17,993 nt of DNA from Eubacterium sp. UBA3782 (GCA_002368795.1 DFFG01000034.1:1-17993), one strand, 5' to 3'. Positions 8,024 through 14,542 are shown, counted from the first letter of the stretch. The notes: a model not told the origin generated them from the letters alone. A program made the numbers and translations.

Positions 8024-9657
8024 AGAATGTACTGATCATCGGAAGTGGTATCGCCGGTATGGCCTGTGCCGTGCGCTGTGCAGAGCAGGGCCTTCAGGTC
8101 ACGCTGGTATCTCCGTTTCCATCGGAGCGGTCCCAGTCTGTGATGGCTGCGGGCGGAATAAATGCCGTCAGGACCGAACATGAAGAGGGGGATTCTGTCG
8201 AAAGTCATATCGAAGATACCCTGAAAGGCGGCTGCGGCCTGGGCGGAGAGCGTGCTGTTTCCGGACTGTGTGGGCATGGCGAGGAGATCCTTCATTATCT
8301 GGAAAGCATCGGCACGGTTTTTTCTGTCGATGAAAAAGGACGCCCCATACGAAGGGCGTTTGGCGGACAGTCCCACAAGCGCACGTACTATTGCGGAGCT
8401 TCGACCGGCAAGCAGATCGTCTCTGCGCTGGTAATGGAGGCGAGGCGGCTGGAGGCGGCAGGACGGATCAACCGCCGGCTGTGGTGCTGTTTCCATTCCG
8501 CACTGATCCGTGATGGTGTCTGCTATGGCGCCATGCTGTTTGACGAGGCCGGAGGAGGACTTACAGCAGAATACGCGGATGCTGTGGTGGTGGCGACCGG
8601 CGGCCAGAATGCCTTGTTCGGAAAGACAACGGGCTCTACCCAGTGCGATGGATATGCGGCAGGCAAACTGTTTATGCAGGGAGCAGAGCTGAAGAATCTG
8701 GAGTTTATCCAGTATCATCCCACCACGCTGGAGACGGCGCATAAGCGGATGCTGATCTCCGAAGCGGCCCGCGGAGAGGGCGGAAGGCTTTTCTATAAAA
8801 GCGAAGGCCGGAATATCTACTTTATGGAAGAGAAGTATGGCCAGGGAGGAAATCTGCTGACGAGGGATGTGATCTCTCAGGAAATCGATGCGATCGGAGG
8901 CAGTGCTTTTCTGGATCTCACCTTCATGGATAAAAAAGTGATCGATGAACGTCTTCCGGAAGTCGGTGAGCTTTGTGCAAAGTATGCCGGGATCGATGTG
9001 AGTCGTGAACCGATTCCGGTGCAGCCATCCGTTCACTTTTTCATGGGCGGACTCGCGGTTCATCTGAATCACGAGACGAATATCCAGAACCTGTTTGCCA
9101 TCGGCGAATGCGCCTCCATGTACCATGGCGCAAACCGGCTGGGAGGCAACTCCCTGCTTTCGGCCATCTACAGCGGAAATGTGGCGGCGGACGAGATCGC
9201 CGGCAGGGAAGCGGCAGGCTCGGACCATCCGGATTTTGGCTCGGAACTTGAACGTGAGAGAGAGCAGCTTGCCAGAGGGATGGATACAGAAAGTCAGTTC
9301 CCGGTTATGTATGTACGGGACATGCTGGCGGATACAATGAATAAACAGCTGGGGATCGTGCGGACCGAGGAAGCACTTGTGCAGGGACGGGAGGATATTG
9401 ATTATTACCTGTCGGTTGCAGGAAGGCTTAAGTATGATCCAAATGTGATGCCCTATTTCAACTACAGTCTGACCGGGATCCTGACCCTGGCACGGGCGAC
9501 GGTGACCTGTGCCCTGGCACGTAGGGAAAGCAGGGGCGCCCACTATCGAAGCGATTTTCCAAAGACGGATGAAAAGTATAGCGCGGCGACGATCATCTCC
9601 TATAACGATGGAGATTACAGCGTCCGGCTGGACGAGGAGCGGTTCTATGAAAGTTAA
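8020..9657 (+). CDS. Succinate dehydrogenase/fumarate reductase flavoprotein subunit
   Basis: 545 residues. An N-terminal Rossmann dinucleotide fold (LIIGSGIAGMACAV) is followed by RSQSVMAAGGINA (37-49), AFGGQSHKRTYY, an inner FAD contact VVVATGGQ, EFIQYHPTT, ISEAARGEGG, a substrate/active-site region HFFMGGL, GECASMYHGANRLGGNSLL, and the C-terminal RRESRGAHYRSDFP. These identify the FrdA/SdhA family, which interconverts fumarate and succinate. Aligned to family members (RSHT/RSHS), the position of the covalent 8-alpha-histidyl-FAD residue is Gln39, so the flavin is probably held non-covalently. The C-terminal region is shorter than in E. coli FrdA. ATG 8020 overlaps the preceding stop, and the gene's own stop overlaps the next start. 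In an anaerobe the complex likely works as a fumarate reductase. Confidence 0.9.
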   Translation: MKNVLIIGSGIAGMACAVRCAEQGLQVTLVSPFPSERSQSVMAAGGINAVRTEHEEGDSVESHIEDTLKGGCGLGGERAVSGLCGHGEEILHYLESIGTVFSVDEKGRPIRRAFGGQSHKRTYYCGASTGKQIVSALVMEARRLEAAGRINRRLWCCFHSALIRDGVCYGAMLFDEAGGGLTAEYADAVVVATGGQNALFGKTTGSTQCDGYAAGKLFMQGAELKNLEFIQYHPTTLETAHKRMLISEAARGEGGRLFYKSEGRNIYFMEEKYGQGGNLLTRDVISQEIDAIGGSAFLDLTFMDKKVIDERLPEVGELCAKYAGIDVSREPIPVQPSVHFFMGGLAVHLNHETNIQNLFAIGECASMYHGANRLGGNSLLSAIYSGNVAADEIAGREAAGSDHPDFGSELEREREQLARGMDTESQFPVMYVRDMLADTMNKQLGIVRTEEALVQGREDIDYYLSVAGRLKYDPNVMPYFNYSLTGILTLARATVTCALARRESRGAHYRSDFPKTDEKYSAATIISYNDGDYSVRLDEERFYES

Positions 9658-10327
9658 TATATTGCGTCAGAAGACTCCCTTCAGCGAGCCCTACTGGGAG
9701 TCTTTCATCTATGACGGACCGGAAGATAATACAGTTGCAGGCGTGATCGAATATCTCAATTACCATGACGATATTACAGATGCAGAGGGCAAGCGGACGA
9801 CGAGGATCGGCTGGGAGTGCTCCTGCCTGCAGGGCATCTGCGGTGCGTGTGCCATGGTGATCAATGGAACGCCCGCCCTTGCCTGCGAGACATTTCTAAG
9901 TGGCATGAAGGGAAAAGAATTATCGATCCGTCCGCTGCAGAAGTATCCTGTAATCCATGACCTGGTCATCGACCGATCCTCCATTCACGAAAACCTGAAG
10001 CAGGCGAATATCTATATTGGGGAGTATCAGCCTTCCTCCGACGTGGATCATGATCACCAGTATGCCGCCGCCAAATGCCTCAAGTGCGGCCTGTGCCTGG
10101 AGGTATGCCCCAATTATGGTGCAGGAAAGACCTTTTACGGAGCTGTTTTTGCCAATGACTGCTATCTGGTGGCGTCGAGAAACCGCTCGAAAGCCAGCAC
10201 GATGGGCAAGATGTATGCCGATCATTTTGCAAATGCCTGCTCCAAATCCCTCTCCTGCATGGATGTCTGCCCCATGAAGATACCGACACTGGCCTCCATG
10301 GCAAAACTGAACAGAGCAATTCATTAG
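9647..10327 (+). CDS. Succinate dehydrogenase/fumarate reductase iron-sulfur subunit
   Basis: 226 residues. The N-terminal plant-type ferredoxin fold contains the [2Fe-2S] ligands Cys60, 65, 68 and 80 in CSCLQGICGACA...AC. The C-terminal domain has CLKCGLCLEVCP (Cys144, 147, 150, 154) for [4Fe-4S] and a second set, Cys198, 204, 208 (CSKSLSCMDVCP), which together with Cys154 supplies the [3Fe-4S]/[4Fe-4S] clusters. It conducts electrons between the flavoprotein and the cytochrome b subunit. The ATG at 9647 overlaps the flavoprotein stop (11-base overlap), with GAGGAGCGG upstream. It is the last gene of the operon and the last core gene before the integrated element. Confidence 0.93.
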   Translation: MKVNILRQKTPFSEPYWESFIYDGPEDNTVAGVIEYLNYHDDITDAEGKRTTRIGWECSCLQGICGACAMVINGTPALACETFLSGMKGKELSIRPLQKYPVIHDLVIDRSSIHENLKQANIYIGEYQPSSDVDHDHQYAAAKCLKCGLCLEVCPNYGAGKTFYGAVFANDCYLVASRNRSKASTMGKMYADHFANACSKSLSCMDVCPMKIPTLASMAKLNRAIH

Positions 10328-10337
10328 CAGAAAGAGA

Positions 10338-10366
10338 TTGAGAAAACGAGCTGATTACGCTATAAT
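10338..10366 (+). promoter_or_regulatory. Native ychF promoter, now cut off from ychF
   Basis: TTGAGA (10338-10343) and a perfect TATAAT (10361-10366) are 17 bases apart. They lie 11 bases after the iron-sulfur gene and about 170 bases upstream of the orphan ychF start codon at 10539. The leader between is GC-rich and can fold: CTCTGTC/GACAGAG (10375-10381/10399-10405) and GGGGA/TCCCC around 10461-10474. The link to ychF is inferred from the stub that follows. Confidence 0.75.
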
Positions 10367-10534
10367 AGGTGGCGCTCTGTCGGAAGTTTCATGCCGCAGA
10401 CAGAGGAGTTCCCGCAGGAAAAATAATAAAAGGGCGTTTGCGGAAGAGGAATCTGCAGGGGGGGAATGCTCCCCGGGGCGGAGGGCCCGCGTCCGCAGAC
10501 GGCCGATTTTATAGAGATATAAGGAGATGAACGC

Positions 10535-10555
10535 ATAAATGAAACTTGGAATCGT
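10535..10555 (+). repeat. Left attachment site (attL core)
   Basis: ATAAATGAAA (10535-10544) and GGAATCGT (10548-10555) are shared with 17398-17407 and 17411-17418, with only C/T and T/A differences in the bases between (CTT versus TTA). Strand exchange probably took place within one of these two identical blocks; the sequence alone does not say which. Confidence 0.75.
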
Positions 10556-10607
10556 GGGAGATCGCCCGATTTCACATAGTCTCATATATCTCCATGAAAG
10601 GCCATAA
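10539..10607 (+). pseudogene. ychF: Orphan 5' stub of ychF at the left end of the element
   Basis: ATG at 10539, preceded by AAGGAGATG at 10520-10528, begins MKLGIVG, the exact N-terminus of the ychF gene starting at 17402. The frame then diverges into DRPISHSLIYLHERP and stops at 10605-10607. The P-loop (LPNVGKS) is missing, so this is not a working GTPase. It marks the left junction of the integrated element. The ribosome binding site and the upstream promoter indicate this was the original ychF start. Confidence 0.85.
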
Positions 10608-10681
10608 AACCAAGTAAAATCAAGCACTTCCGGCGTTTTGAAGTTCATAAAACTCCATGCAATTCCATGTATCAAAATGCC

Positions 10682-10703
10682 AAAAGTGCGTAAAAAGTGC
10701 GTA
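10682..10703 (+). repeat. Two tandem AAAAGTGCGTA repeats, left arm (probable integrase arm-type sites)
   Basis: Two exact 11-bp copies are head to tail at 10682-10692 and 10693-10703, about 130 bases inside the left junction. The same motif, with the same preceding GCC, occurs three times at the right end in the same orientation. Tn916-type integrases bind short direct repeats near both ends through their N-terminal domain, which is the likely role here. Confidence 0.7.
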
Positions 10704-10765
10704 GAAAAACTGCACGAAAAAGAGGCCGCTGCGACTACTATTCGCCTTAACTAAAGATTGAAAAA

Positions 10766-10802
10766 CGGAGCTGCCTGAGCCATAAACGCCCGGTCAGCTC
10801 CG
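10766..10802 (+). terminator. Possible terminator upstream of the Fic operon
   Basis: CGGAGCTG (10766-10773) and CAGCTCCG (10795-10802) form an 8-bp stem with a 21-base loop, followed by CTTCGTTT. An A-run precedes the stem. The T tract is weak, so termination is uncertain. It would insulate the Fic promoter from the ychF promoter to the left. Confidence 0.35.
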
Positions 10803-10814
10803 CTTCGTTTATAT

Positions 10815-10884
10815 GAAATAACGAGATGGGGAAATGATCGTTATTTCAAATTAACTTGACAAATTGAAATAACGAGCCTATACT
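10815..10884 (+). promoter_or_regulatory. Fic operon promoter with three GAAATAACGA operator copies
   Basis: A sigma-A promoter is clear: TTGACA (10856-10861), 17-base spacer, TATACT (10879-10884). The 10-bp word GAAATAACGA occurs directly at 10815-10824, inverted at 10838-10847 (13-base gap), and directly again at 10866-10875, inside the -35/-10 spacer. A protein bound there would block RNA polymerase. The likely binder is the Fic protein itself, through its C-terminal winged helix; this is inference. Confidence 0.8.
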
Positions 10885-10919
10885 ATCCTTGATATTTCAG
10901 GTACGAGGAGGACCTGCGC

Positions 10920-12062
10920 ATGAAAAACCGCGCCGGTGAATGGAAACGGAATATGTCCGGGGAGGCGGCCTATCAGTCCTTTACACCTGCACCCCTGCCG
11001 CCGGAGCCGCCGATCGAGCTGGATGCAGAAACAATCGAGATTCTGGTGAGGGCCAACCGCCAGCTTGCCGCGCTGGATGGGATCGCAGCGAGGATTCCCA
11101 ATATGCCGCTGTTTGTGTCCATGTATGTGCGCAAGGAAGCGCTGATGTCCTCCCAGATCGAGGGCACGCAGGCCACCCTAGAGGATGTGCTCGATCCGAT
11201 GCTGGAGGCCAACACCAACCGCAGCGTGGCGGATGTGGTCAACTATATCAAAGCAACGGATTACGCTGTGAAGAGACTTGAAACGCTGCCGCTCTGCAAC
11301 CGCCTGCTGCGGGAGACGCACGCCGTGCTGATGGAAGGCGTGCGCGGACAGGAGAAGTATCCCGGCGAGTTTCGTCGTTCGCAGAACTGGATCGGCGGTC
11401 AGGGCAGCAGCCTCAAGACCGCGCGCTATGTGCCGCCCGCACCGGAGGATATGGAGCAGGCCATGTCTGATCTGGAGAAATATATCAACATCGAGGACGG
11501 GCAGGACGAGCTGATCCGCGCTGCGCTGATCCACTATCAGTTTGAGACGATCCACCCCTTCCTTGACGGCAACGGGCGGATCGGGCGGCTGCTGATCACG
11601 CTCTATTTGATGGAAAAGAAGGTATTGAGCACCCCGGCGCTGTACATCTCCTATTTCCTCAAACGAAATCGCGTGGAATACTATGACCGCATGACAGAGG
11701 TACGCCGTAATGGCAGCTATGAGCAGTGGGTGCGCTTCTTCCTGCAGGCCGTAGAGGAATGTGCGCGGGACGCCATCGAGACGATCGACAGGCTGACCGT
11801 GCTGCACGAGAAAAACGCCGCCATCGTCGGCGGCATGGGGCGCGCAGCCAAAAATACGCTGCTGGTATTCGGTTATCTGGAGGCTAATCCGATCATCGAT
11901 ATCCGCAAGACGGCACAGGCACTGGAGCTGTCGTTCAATACGGTCGCCGCCGCGGTACGCCGCTTGACTGAGGCGGGCATCTTGGTTCAGACCGACGCGG
12001 CCAATCGAAACCGCAGCTTTGCCTATGAAGCCTATCTGGACATTTTGAGAAACGGAACGTAA
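10920..12062 (+). CDS. Fic-family protein AMPylase-like, with N-terminal inhibitory helix and C-terminal winged helix
   Basis: 380 residues. A Fic_N region (about 15-105) contains SSQIEG (77-82), which fits the [S/T]xxxE[G/N] inhibitory motif of class II Fic proteins with Glu81 as the blocking residue. The Fic core has HPFLDGNGR (212-220) plus Arg223, matching HxFx(D/E)GNGRxxR with catalytic His212. Residues 315-370 look like a winged helix-turn-helix (DIRKTAQALELSFNTVAAAVRRL). The architecture matches stand-alone Fic enzymes such as SoFic, which AMPylate protein hydroxyl groups and are restrained by their own helix. The ATG has GAGGAGGA at 10905-10912. The next gene starts 11 bases after the stop, so the two form an operon. 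The target is unknown. Confidence 0.92.
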   Translation: MKNRAGEWKRNMSGEAAYQSFTPAPLPPEPPIELDAETIEILVRANRQLAALDGIAARIPNMPLFVSMYVRKEALMSSQIEGTQATLEDVLDPMLEANTNRSVADVVNYIKATDYAVKRLETLPLCNRLLRETHAVLMEGVRGQEKYPGEFRRSQNWIGGQGSSLKTARYVPPAPEDMEQAMSDLEKYINIEDGQDELIRAALIHYQFETIHPFLDGNGRIGRLLITLYLMEKKVLSTPALYISYFLKRNRVEYYDRMTEVRRNGSYEQWVRFFLQAVEECARDAIETIDRLTVLHEKNAAIVGGMGRAAKNTLLVFGYLEANPIIDIRKTAQALELSFNTVAAAVRRLTEAGILVQTDAANRNRSFAYEAYLDILRNGT

Positions 12063-12073
12063 AGGAGGAGCCT

Positions 12074-12328
12074 ATGAAAACGATGACTTCCTGCGAATTC
12101 AACATGGACACGGCCTGCCTGGAGCTCCGATACGCGGATGGAACGATGATCAGCATCGACTGCATAGCCGTAGAAAACCAGGTCGCCCGGAATATGTACG
12201 AGCAATCGGAACTGGACTATCTGCTCTATAACGATCCTGTCGGGTATGCCGACCTGATTCTGAACGGCGATGTGATAGAGTATTTGAGAAATGTGACCGA
12301 TTATCGACCTCTGTACGAAAGAGAATAG
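12074..12328 (+). CDS. Small conserved protein, DUF6061-like, partner of the Fic gene
   Basis: 84 residues, acidic, with no signal peptide or membrane helix. Recognisable segments are FNMDTACLELRYADG, ISIDCIAVENQVA and LDYLLYNDPVGYADLILNGD. From memory this resembles the DUF6061 family of short Firmicutes proteins; the assignment needs a profile search. Its ribosome binding site AAAGGAGGAG (12061-12070) overlaps the Fic stop codon, so translation is probably coupled. Its position directly after a Fic gene would suit a partner or antidote, but the Fic protein already has its own inhibitory helix, so that role is only a guess. A hairpin terminator follows. Confidence 0.7.
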   Translation: MKTMTSCEFNMDTACLELRYADGTMISIDCIAVENQVARNMYEQSELDYLLYNDPVGYADLILNGDVIEYLRNVTDYRPLYERE

Positions 12329-12350
12329 AAAAAAGATAAGCGAAGATACA

Positions 12351-12382
12351 ACAAGCGGGAGCGACGAGTCGCTCCCGCTTGT
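12351..12382 (+). terminator. Strong hairpin after the Fic operon
   Basis: A 14-bp perfect stem (ACAAGCGGGAGCGA at 12351-12364, complement at 12369-12382) with loop CGAG lies 22 bases after the stop. There is no long T tract, so termination relies on stem strength. It also precedes the stop codon of the minus-strand fragment at 12386 and could work for both strands. Confidence 0.65.
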
Positions 12383-12385
12383 GTC

Positions 12386-12565
12386 TTAGCCTCTGGCTAC
12401 ATTGATGATACCAATATTATAATCCGGATTGTATTCCACTTCTTCGTCCAGAATACGCACTTCGAGATTCTGCACGATCTTCTCCAGCGTGTCCATGTCG
12501 AGGCCGCCGCCGACTCGGATCATATAGCCGTGCTCCGGACTGAACAGAAGCACATATGATATGAC
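12386..12565 (-). pseudogene. 3' remnant of an unidentified gene (possible DUF4367-type C-terminus)
   Basis: The minus strand is open for 59 codons without a usable start, ending in TAA at 12388-12386. It encodes HGYMIRVGGGLDMDTLEKIV, then an acidic stretch and YNIGIINVARG. The codon pattern looks like real protein. The GGLDMDTLEKI part is weakly reminiscent of DUF4367 C-terminal domains, which often accompany sigma factors; a sigma factor remnant lies 450 bases away. Identity is uncertain. The 5' part is missing and the frame is closed by a stop at 12566-12568. Confidence 0.45.
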
Positions 12566-12592
12566 TTACACAGAAGGAAGGTTGCCATTGGT

Positions 12593-12895
12593 ATGGATAG
12601 TATCACGTATCCTGCTGACTTCTCGCTCGATCCGATCAAGCAGAGTTGTATCCTGCATGGGGAAAGCATCTCTTTGACCGGTACAGAGTTTGCCATTCTC
12701 TGTTTTCTCATAGAGAACAGAGGGCGTGTCGTCCCTGCACAGGAATTGTCTGACGCGGTATGGCAGGACGAGGTGTATGTTGCCCGTGAAGACTGCCTGG
12801 CAGTTCATGTCAAACATATCCGGGAAAAGTTGCACGATCAAAAACCTTTCGCCACGGTCAAAACAGCCTGGGGAAAAGGATATTGGGTGGAATGA
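12593..12895 (+). CDS. Orphan OmpR/PhoB-type winged-helix DNA-binding domain
   Basis: 100 residues covering only the C-terminal effector domain of a response regulator: LTGTEFAILCFLIENRGRVV, then ELSDAVWQ, a recognition helix region CLAVHVKHIREKL and the wing TVKTAWGKGYWVE. The receiver domain with its phospho-Asp is absent, and the frame upstream is closed at 12557-12559. The ATG at 12593 has GAAGGAAGG at 12572-12580, 12 bases away, so it may still be translated. It is either a truncated response regulator or a minimal transcription factor. A terminator directly follows. No sensor kinase is nearby. Confidence 0.65.
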   Translation: MDSITYPADFSLDPIKQSCILHGESISLTGTEFAILCFLIENRGRVVPAQELSDAVWQDEVYVAREDCLAVHVKHIREKLHDQKPFATVKTAWGKGYWVE

Positions 12896-12900
12896 AGGAC

Positions 12901-12951
12901 GCCCGCCTCTCTATATCATGAGCGGCGGGCCATTTTTATAAAATTTTTTTA
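12901..12951 (+). terminator. Rho-independent terminator after the winged-helix gene
   Basis: GCCCGCC (12901-12907) pairs with GGCGGGC (12924-12930) and is extended by CTC/GAG inside the loop. It is followed by a T/A-rich tract ending in a T7 run. It begins five bases after the stop codon. Confidence 0.75.
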
Positions 12952-12955
12952 CTCC

Positions 12956-12983
12956 GTGAAATATACGTACCCGAATCTATACT
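12956..12983 (+). promoter_or_regulatory. Weak promoter upstream of the sigma factor remnant
   Basis: GTGAAA (12956-12961) and TATACT (12978-12983) are 16 bases apart, 22 bases before the remnant's GTG codon. The -35 box has only four of six consensus bases, so this is tentative. Confidence 0.3.
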
Positions 12984-13005
12984 TGTAGGGCGAGGCGGAA
13001 AGAAA

Positions 13006-13113
13006 GTGACACAATTGGAGGACAGACAGATCATCAACCTGTTCTATGAGCGCTCGGAACAGGCCATTGAAGAGCTGGACCGATAATACGGCGCGGTCGT
13101 AAGGAAGTTCGCG
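13006..13113 (+). pseudogene. 5' remnant of an ECF-type sigma factor gene with an internal stop
   Basis: From GTG 13006 the translation is MTQLEDRQIINLFYERSEQA then IEELDR, a TAA stop (13084-13086), and YGAVVRKFA in the same frame. This matches the N-terminus of a common Clostridia ECF-like sigma factor that normally reads LDRKYGA, so a Lys codon has become TAA. Similarity ends near 13113 and the rest of the gene is gone. It is a clear fossil. The 145 bases that follow, up to the next hairpin, hold no feature I can support. Confidence 0.65.
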
Positions 13114-13260
13114 GTACAAACAGAATGAAACGGTCTCAAGCTATCGCATAAAACGGAGAATCTGCTACTTCAAGAGGGGCGCGGCAGACTCTCCACTTTA
13201 TGCATGAGAACATGCTATGCTGTAATTAATTGATGTGATCAATAGGGAAAAAAGGTAGTA

Positions 13261-13296
13261 TGAACGGAAAAGGCCTTTTAGTCACCTTCCCATGAA
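13261..13296 (+). other. Possible 11-codon leader peptide ORF
   Basis: ATG at 13260-13262 region, preceded by AAAAAAGGTAG, reads MNGKGLLVTFP and stops at TGA 13293-13295. Part of the ORF forms the 5' arm of the hairpin that follows (13273-13314), which is the geometry of a translational attenuator. No gene follows on this strand, so any controlled gene has been lost. The ORF may also be chance. Confidence 0.25.
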
Positions 13297-13320
13297 AAAG
13301 AAAGACTTAAAGGCTTTTTT
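13273..13320 (+). terminator. Terminator-like hairpin, probably bidirectional
   Basis: GCCTTTTAGTC (13273-13283) pairs with GACTTAAAGGC (13304-13314) with one mismatch, followed by six T residues. On the minus strand it directly follows the stop codon of the AbiH remnant, so it may be that gene's terminator. Confidence 0.6.
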
Positions 13321-13475
13321 ATATCTTTACCTCTTCAGCTGGCTTCGATTGAATAAATGTAATAGTCCGATCTTTTCCACCAGTCATTCTTATTAGATTC
13401 TCCTCTCCAATGACCTTACTGTGTTGGTAAATAATGGGCTAAATCGAATCCATTTCCGATTATAAGAATGTTCAC
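13319..13475 (-). pseudogene. AbiH-like abortive infection gene, internally deleted remnant
   Basis: On the minus strand GTG at 13475-13473, preceded by AAGGGGTG, starts MNILIIGNGFDLAHYLPTQ and then hits TAA. This N-terminus (ILIIGNGFDLAHxLPT) is the hallmark of AbiH-family phage-defence proteins. In another frame the next codons give KVIGEENLIRMTGG and KDRTITFIQSKPAEEVKI, ending at TAA 13321-13319, which fits a C-terminal end of such a protein. The middle of the gene, several hundred codons in intact homologues, is missing. The region is AT-richer than its surroundings, consistent with separate acquisition. The N-terminal match is convincing; the C-terminal assignment is inference. Confidence 0.55.
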
Positions 13476-13638
13476 TTTTTTGCACCCCTTTTTCCCCGGT
13501 TTCTAATCTCTGTTTTGATAAAAATATGTATTTATTCGATAAAAGGTAGGTTGGTTAGGTATCACTCATGCAAACCATTAACGCATGAGAAAGCTTTGCT
13601 TTATAGCAATTTATTATACCACATTGTTTTTTCGCTGA

Positions 13639-13755
13639 GAAGAACTTTCATTTCTTCATAGCCAAGCATATCTTGCCGGGAAAGAGAGCGCAGAAGAAGC
13701 GGCCAGACTGATCCAGAGCAAGCTGAGCCTCTACATGTCTGAACACTACGGCTGA
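13639..13755 (+). pseudogene. 3' tail of a solute-binding-protein-like gene
   Basis: Only the last 38 codons remain, with no start codon in a sensible place. The end reads AYLAGKESAEEAARLIQSKL then SLYMSEHYG and stops at 13753-13755. This pattern resembles the C-terminal helix of extracellular sugar-binding lipoproteins of Clostridia ABC transporters. The gene's own terminator follows. It is probably debris joined here by deletion. The AT-rich 160 bases before it (13476-13638) hold no gene I recognise. Confidence 0.45.
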
Positions 13756-13763
13756 AAAACATC

Positions 13764-13799
13764 GAGCCTGTTGCCTTCTCCGGGCAACAGGCTCTTTTT
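13764..13799 (+). terminator. Strong bidirectional terminator
   Basis: A 12-bp perfect stem (GAGCCTGTTGCC at 13764-13775, complement at 13783-13794) has a 7-base loop and is followed by TTTTT. It sits between the solute-binding tail (+) and the 3' end of the XRE gene (-); the minus strand also has a T run after the stem, so it may serve both. Confidence 0.88.
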
Positions 13800-13810
13800 C
13801 GCATTTTCGC

Positions 13811-14446
13811 TTATTTGTTTCTTCGGGATCGCCAGATGAAAAACTGAAGCAAAAGCGCAAGGACGCAGGGAATCAGGAAAACCAGGATCTCCGTGGTGAG
13901 CGAGACGCCCTCGCGCACGGACGCGGGATAGTTGATCGCCGCGATGGTCAGAAACAGGCAAATCGTGTAGACAAAGCGCACGGTCAGCGATTGCCGCCGC
14001 GCTTCCTTGCCGGGCAATGTGCTGTCAAAATAGACGACCATGGCGCATTCTACAAGTCCCAAGGCGACCAGCAATAGATTCAAGGGGCGTTCCGGGTGAA
14101 ACAGGAAGGGACTGACCACGAGCAGCGCACCAATGATGCTGTTGAGCTGAAGGAAAACGGAAAGGCCGATCAGCTTTCGCATACTGATTGACTCCATCAG
14201 CAGCTGCTCCGCGGTTTGCTGCTGATCCTCAGCGTCAATTCTTCGACCGGACAACAGCTCCGGGATGCTGATCTCCAACTCTTTGCATAGCGGCTCAAAC
14301 AGTGCGACATCCGGCATAGAGTGTCCTTTTTCCCACTTGGAAACCGCCTTATTGGTGACGCCCAGCTGATCGGCCAGCTCCTGCTGCGTCATACCGTGAG
14401 TCTTTCGCTGTTCCTGTATGAATTGTCCGATTCTTTGTTGATCCAT
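13811..14446 (-). CDS. XRE-family helix-turn-helix regulator with four membrane segments
   Basis: 211 residues. The N-terminal XRE domain (about 4-60) contains IGQFIQEQRKTHGMTQQEL, ADQLGVTNKAVSKWEKGHSMPD and LCKELEISIPELLSG. After a short linker there are four hydrophobic segments, near residues 90-114, 120-140, 153-170 and 181-203, and the protein ends RSRRNK. It is probably a membrane-tethered repressor or sensor. ATG at 14446-14444 is chosen because AGGAGG lies nine bases upstream; a longer frame upstream has no ribosome binding site. It faces away from the sigma-70-like gene, as the orf9 repressor does in Tn916-type elements, and may control that divergent promoter. Confidence 0.85.
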   Translation of the reverse strand: MDQQRIGQFIQEQRKTHGMTQQELADQLGVTNKAVSKWEKGHSMPDVALFEPLCKELEISIPELLSGRRIDAEDQQQTAEQLLMESISMRKLIGLSVFLQLNSIIGALLVVSPFLFHPERPLNLLLVALGLVECAMVVYFDSTLPGKEARRQSLTVRFVYTICLFLTIAAINYPASVREGVSLTTEILVFLIPCVLALLLQFFIWRSRRNK

Positions 14447-14474
14447 CCATGTTATCCTCCTGTTTTGCAAGACG

Positions 14475-14504
14475 ATTATACCGCCAGCGGAATGAAAAAG
14501 GCAA
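14475..14504 (-). promoter_or_regulatory. Promoter of the XRE gene
   Basis: On the minus strand TTGCCT (14504-14499) and TATAAT (14480-14475) are 18 bases apart. The ribosome binding site AGGAGG (14461-14456) follows closely, giving a leader of only about 20 bases. Confidence 0.7.
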
Positions 14505-14540
14505 TCCACCGTTGGTAGACTGGGCGTTTGCTTGCCTTTT
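14496..14540. other. Inverted repeat between the divergent XRE and sigma genes
   Basis: AAAAGGCAA (14496-14504) and TTGCCTTTT (14532-14540) are perfect complements 27 bases apart. One arm overlaps the XRE -35 box and the other lies just upstream of the sigma gene's -10. It could be a paired operator for the XRE protein or a weak terminator. Confidence 0.5.
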
Positions 14541-14542
14541 AA

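Noticed and set aside
7825..9543. Long minus-strand open frame of 572 codons opposite the flavoprotein gene
   Set aside because: It is antisense to a gene with clear FrdA motifs, has no recognisable domains and its composition is that of a shadow frame.
12560..12595. Extension of the winged-helix ORF upstream to include a receiver domain
   Set aside because: The in-frame codons before 12593 do not resemble a receiver domain, and a stop lies at 12557-12559.
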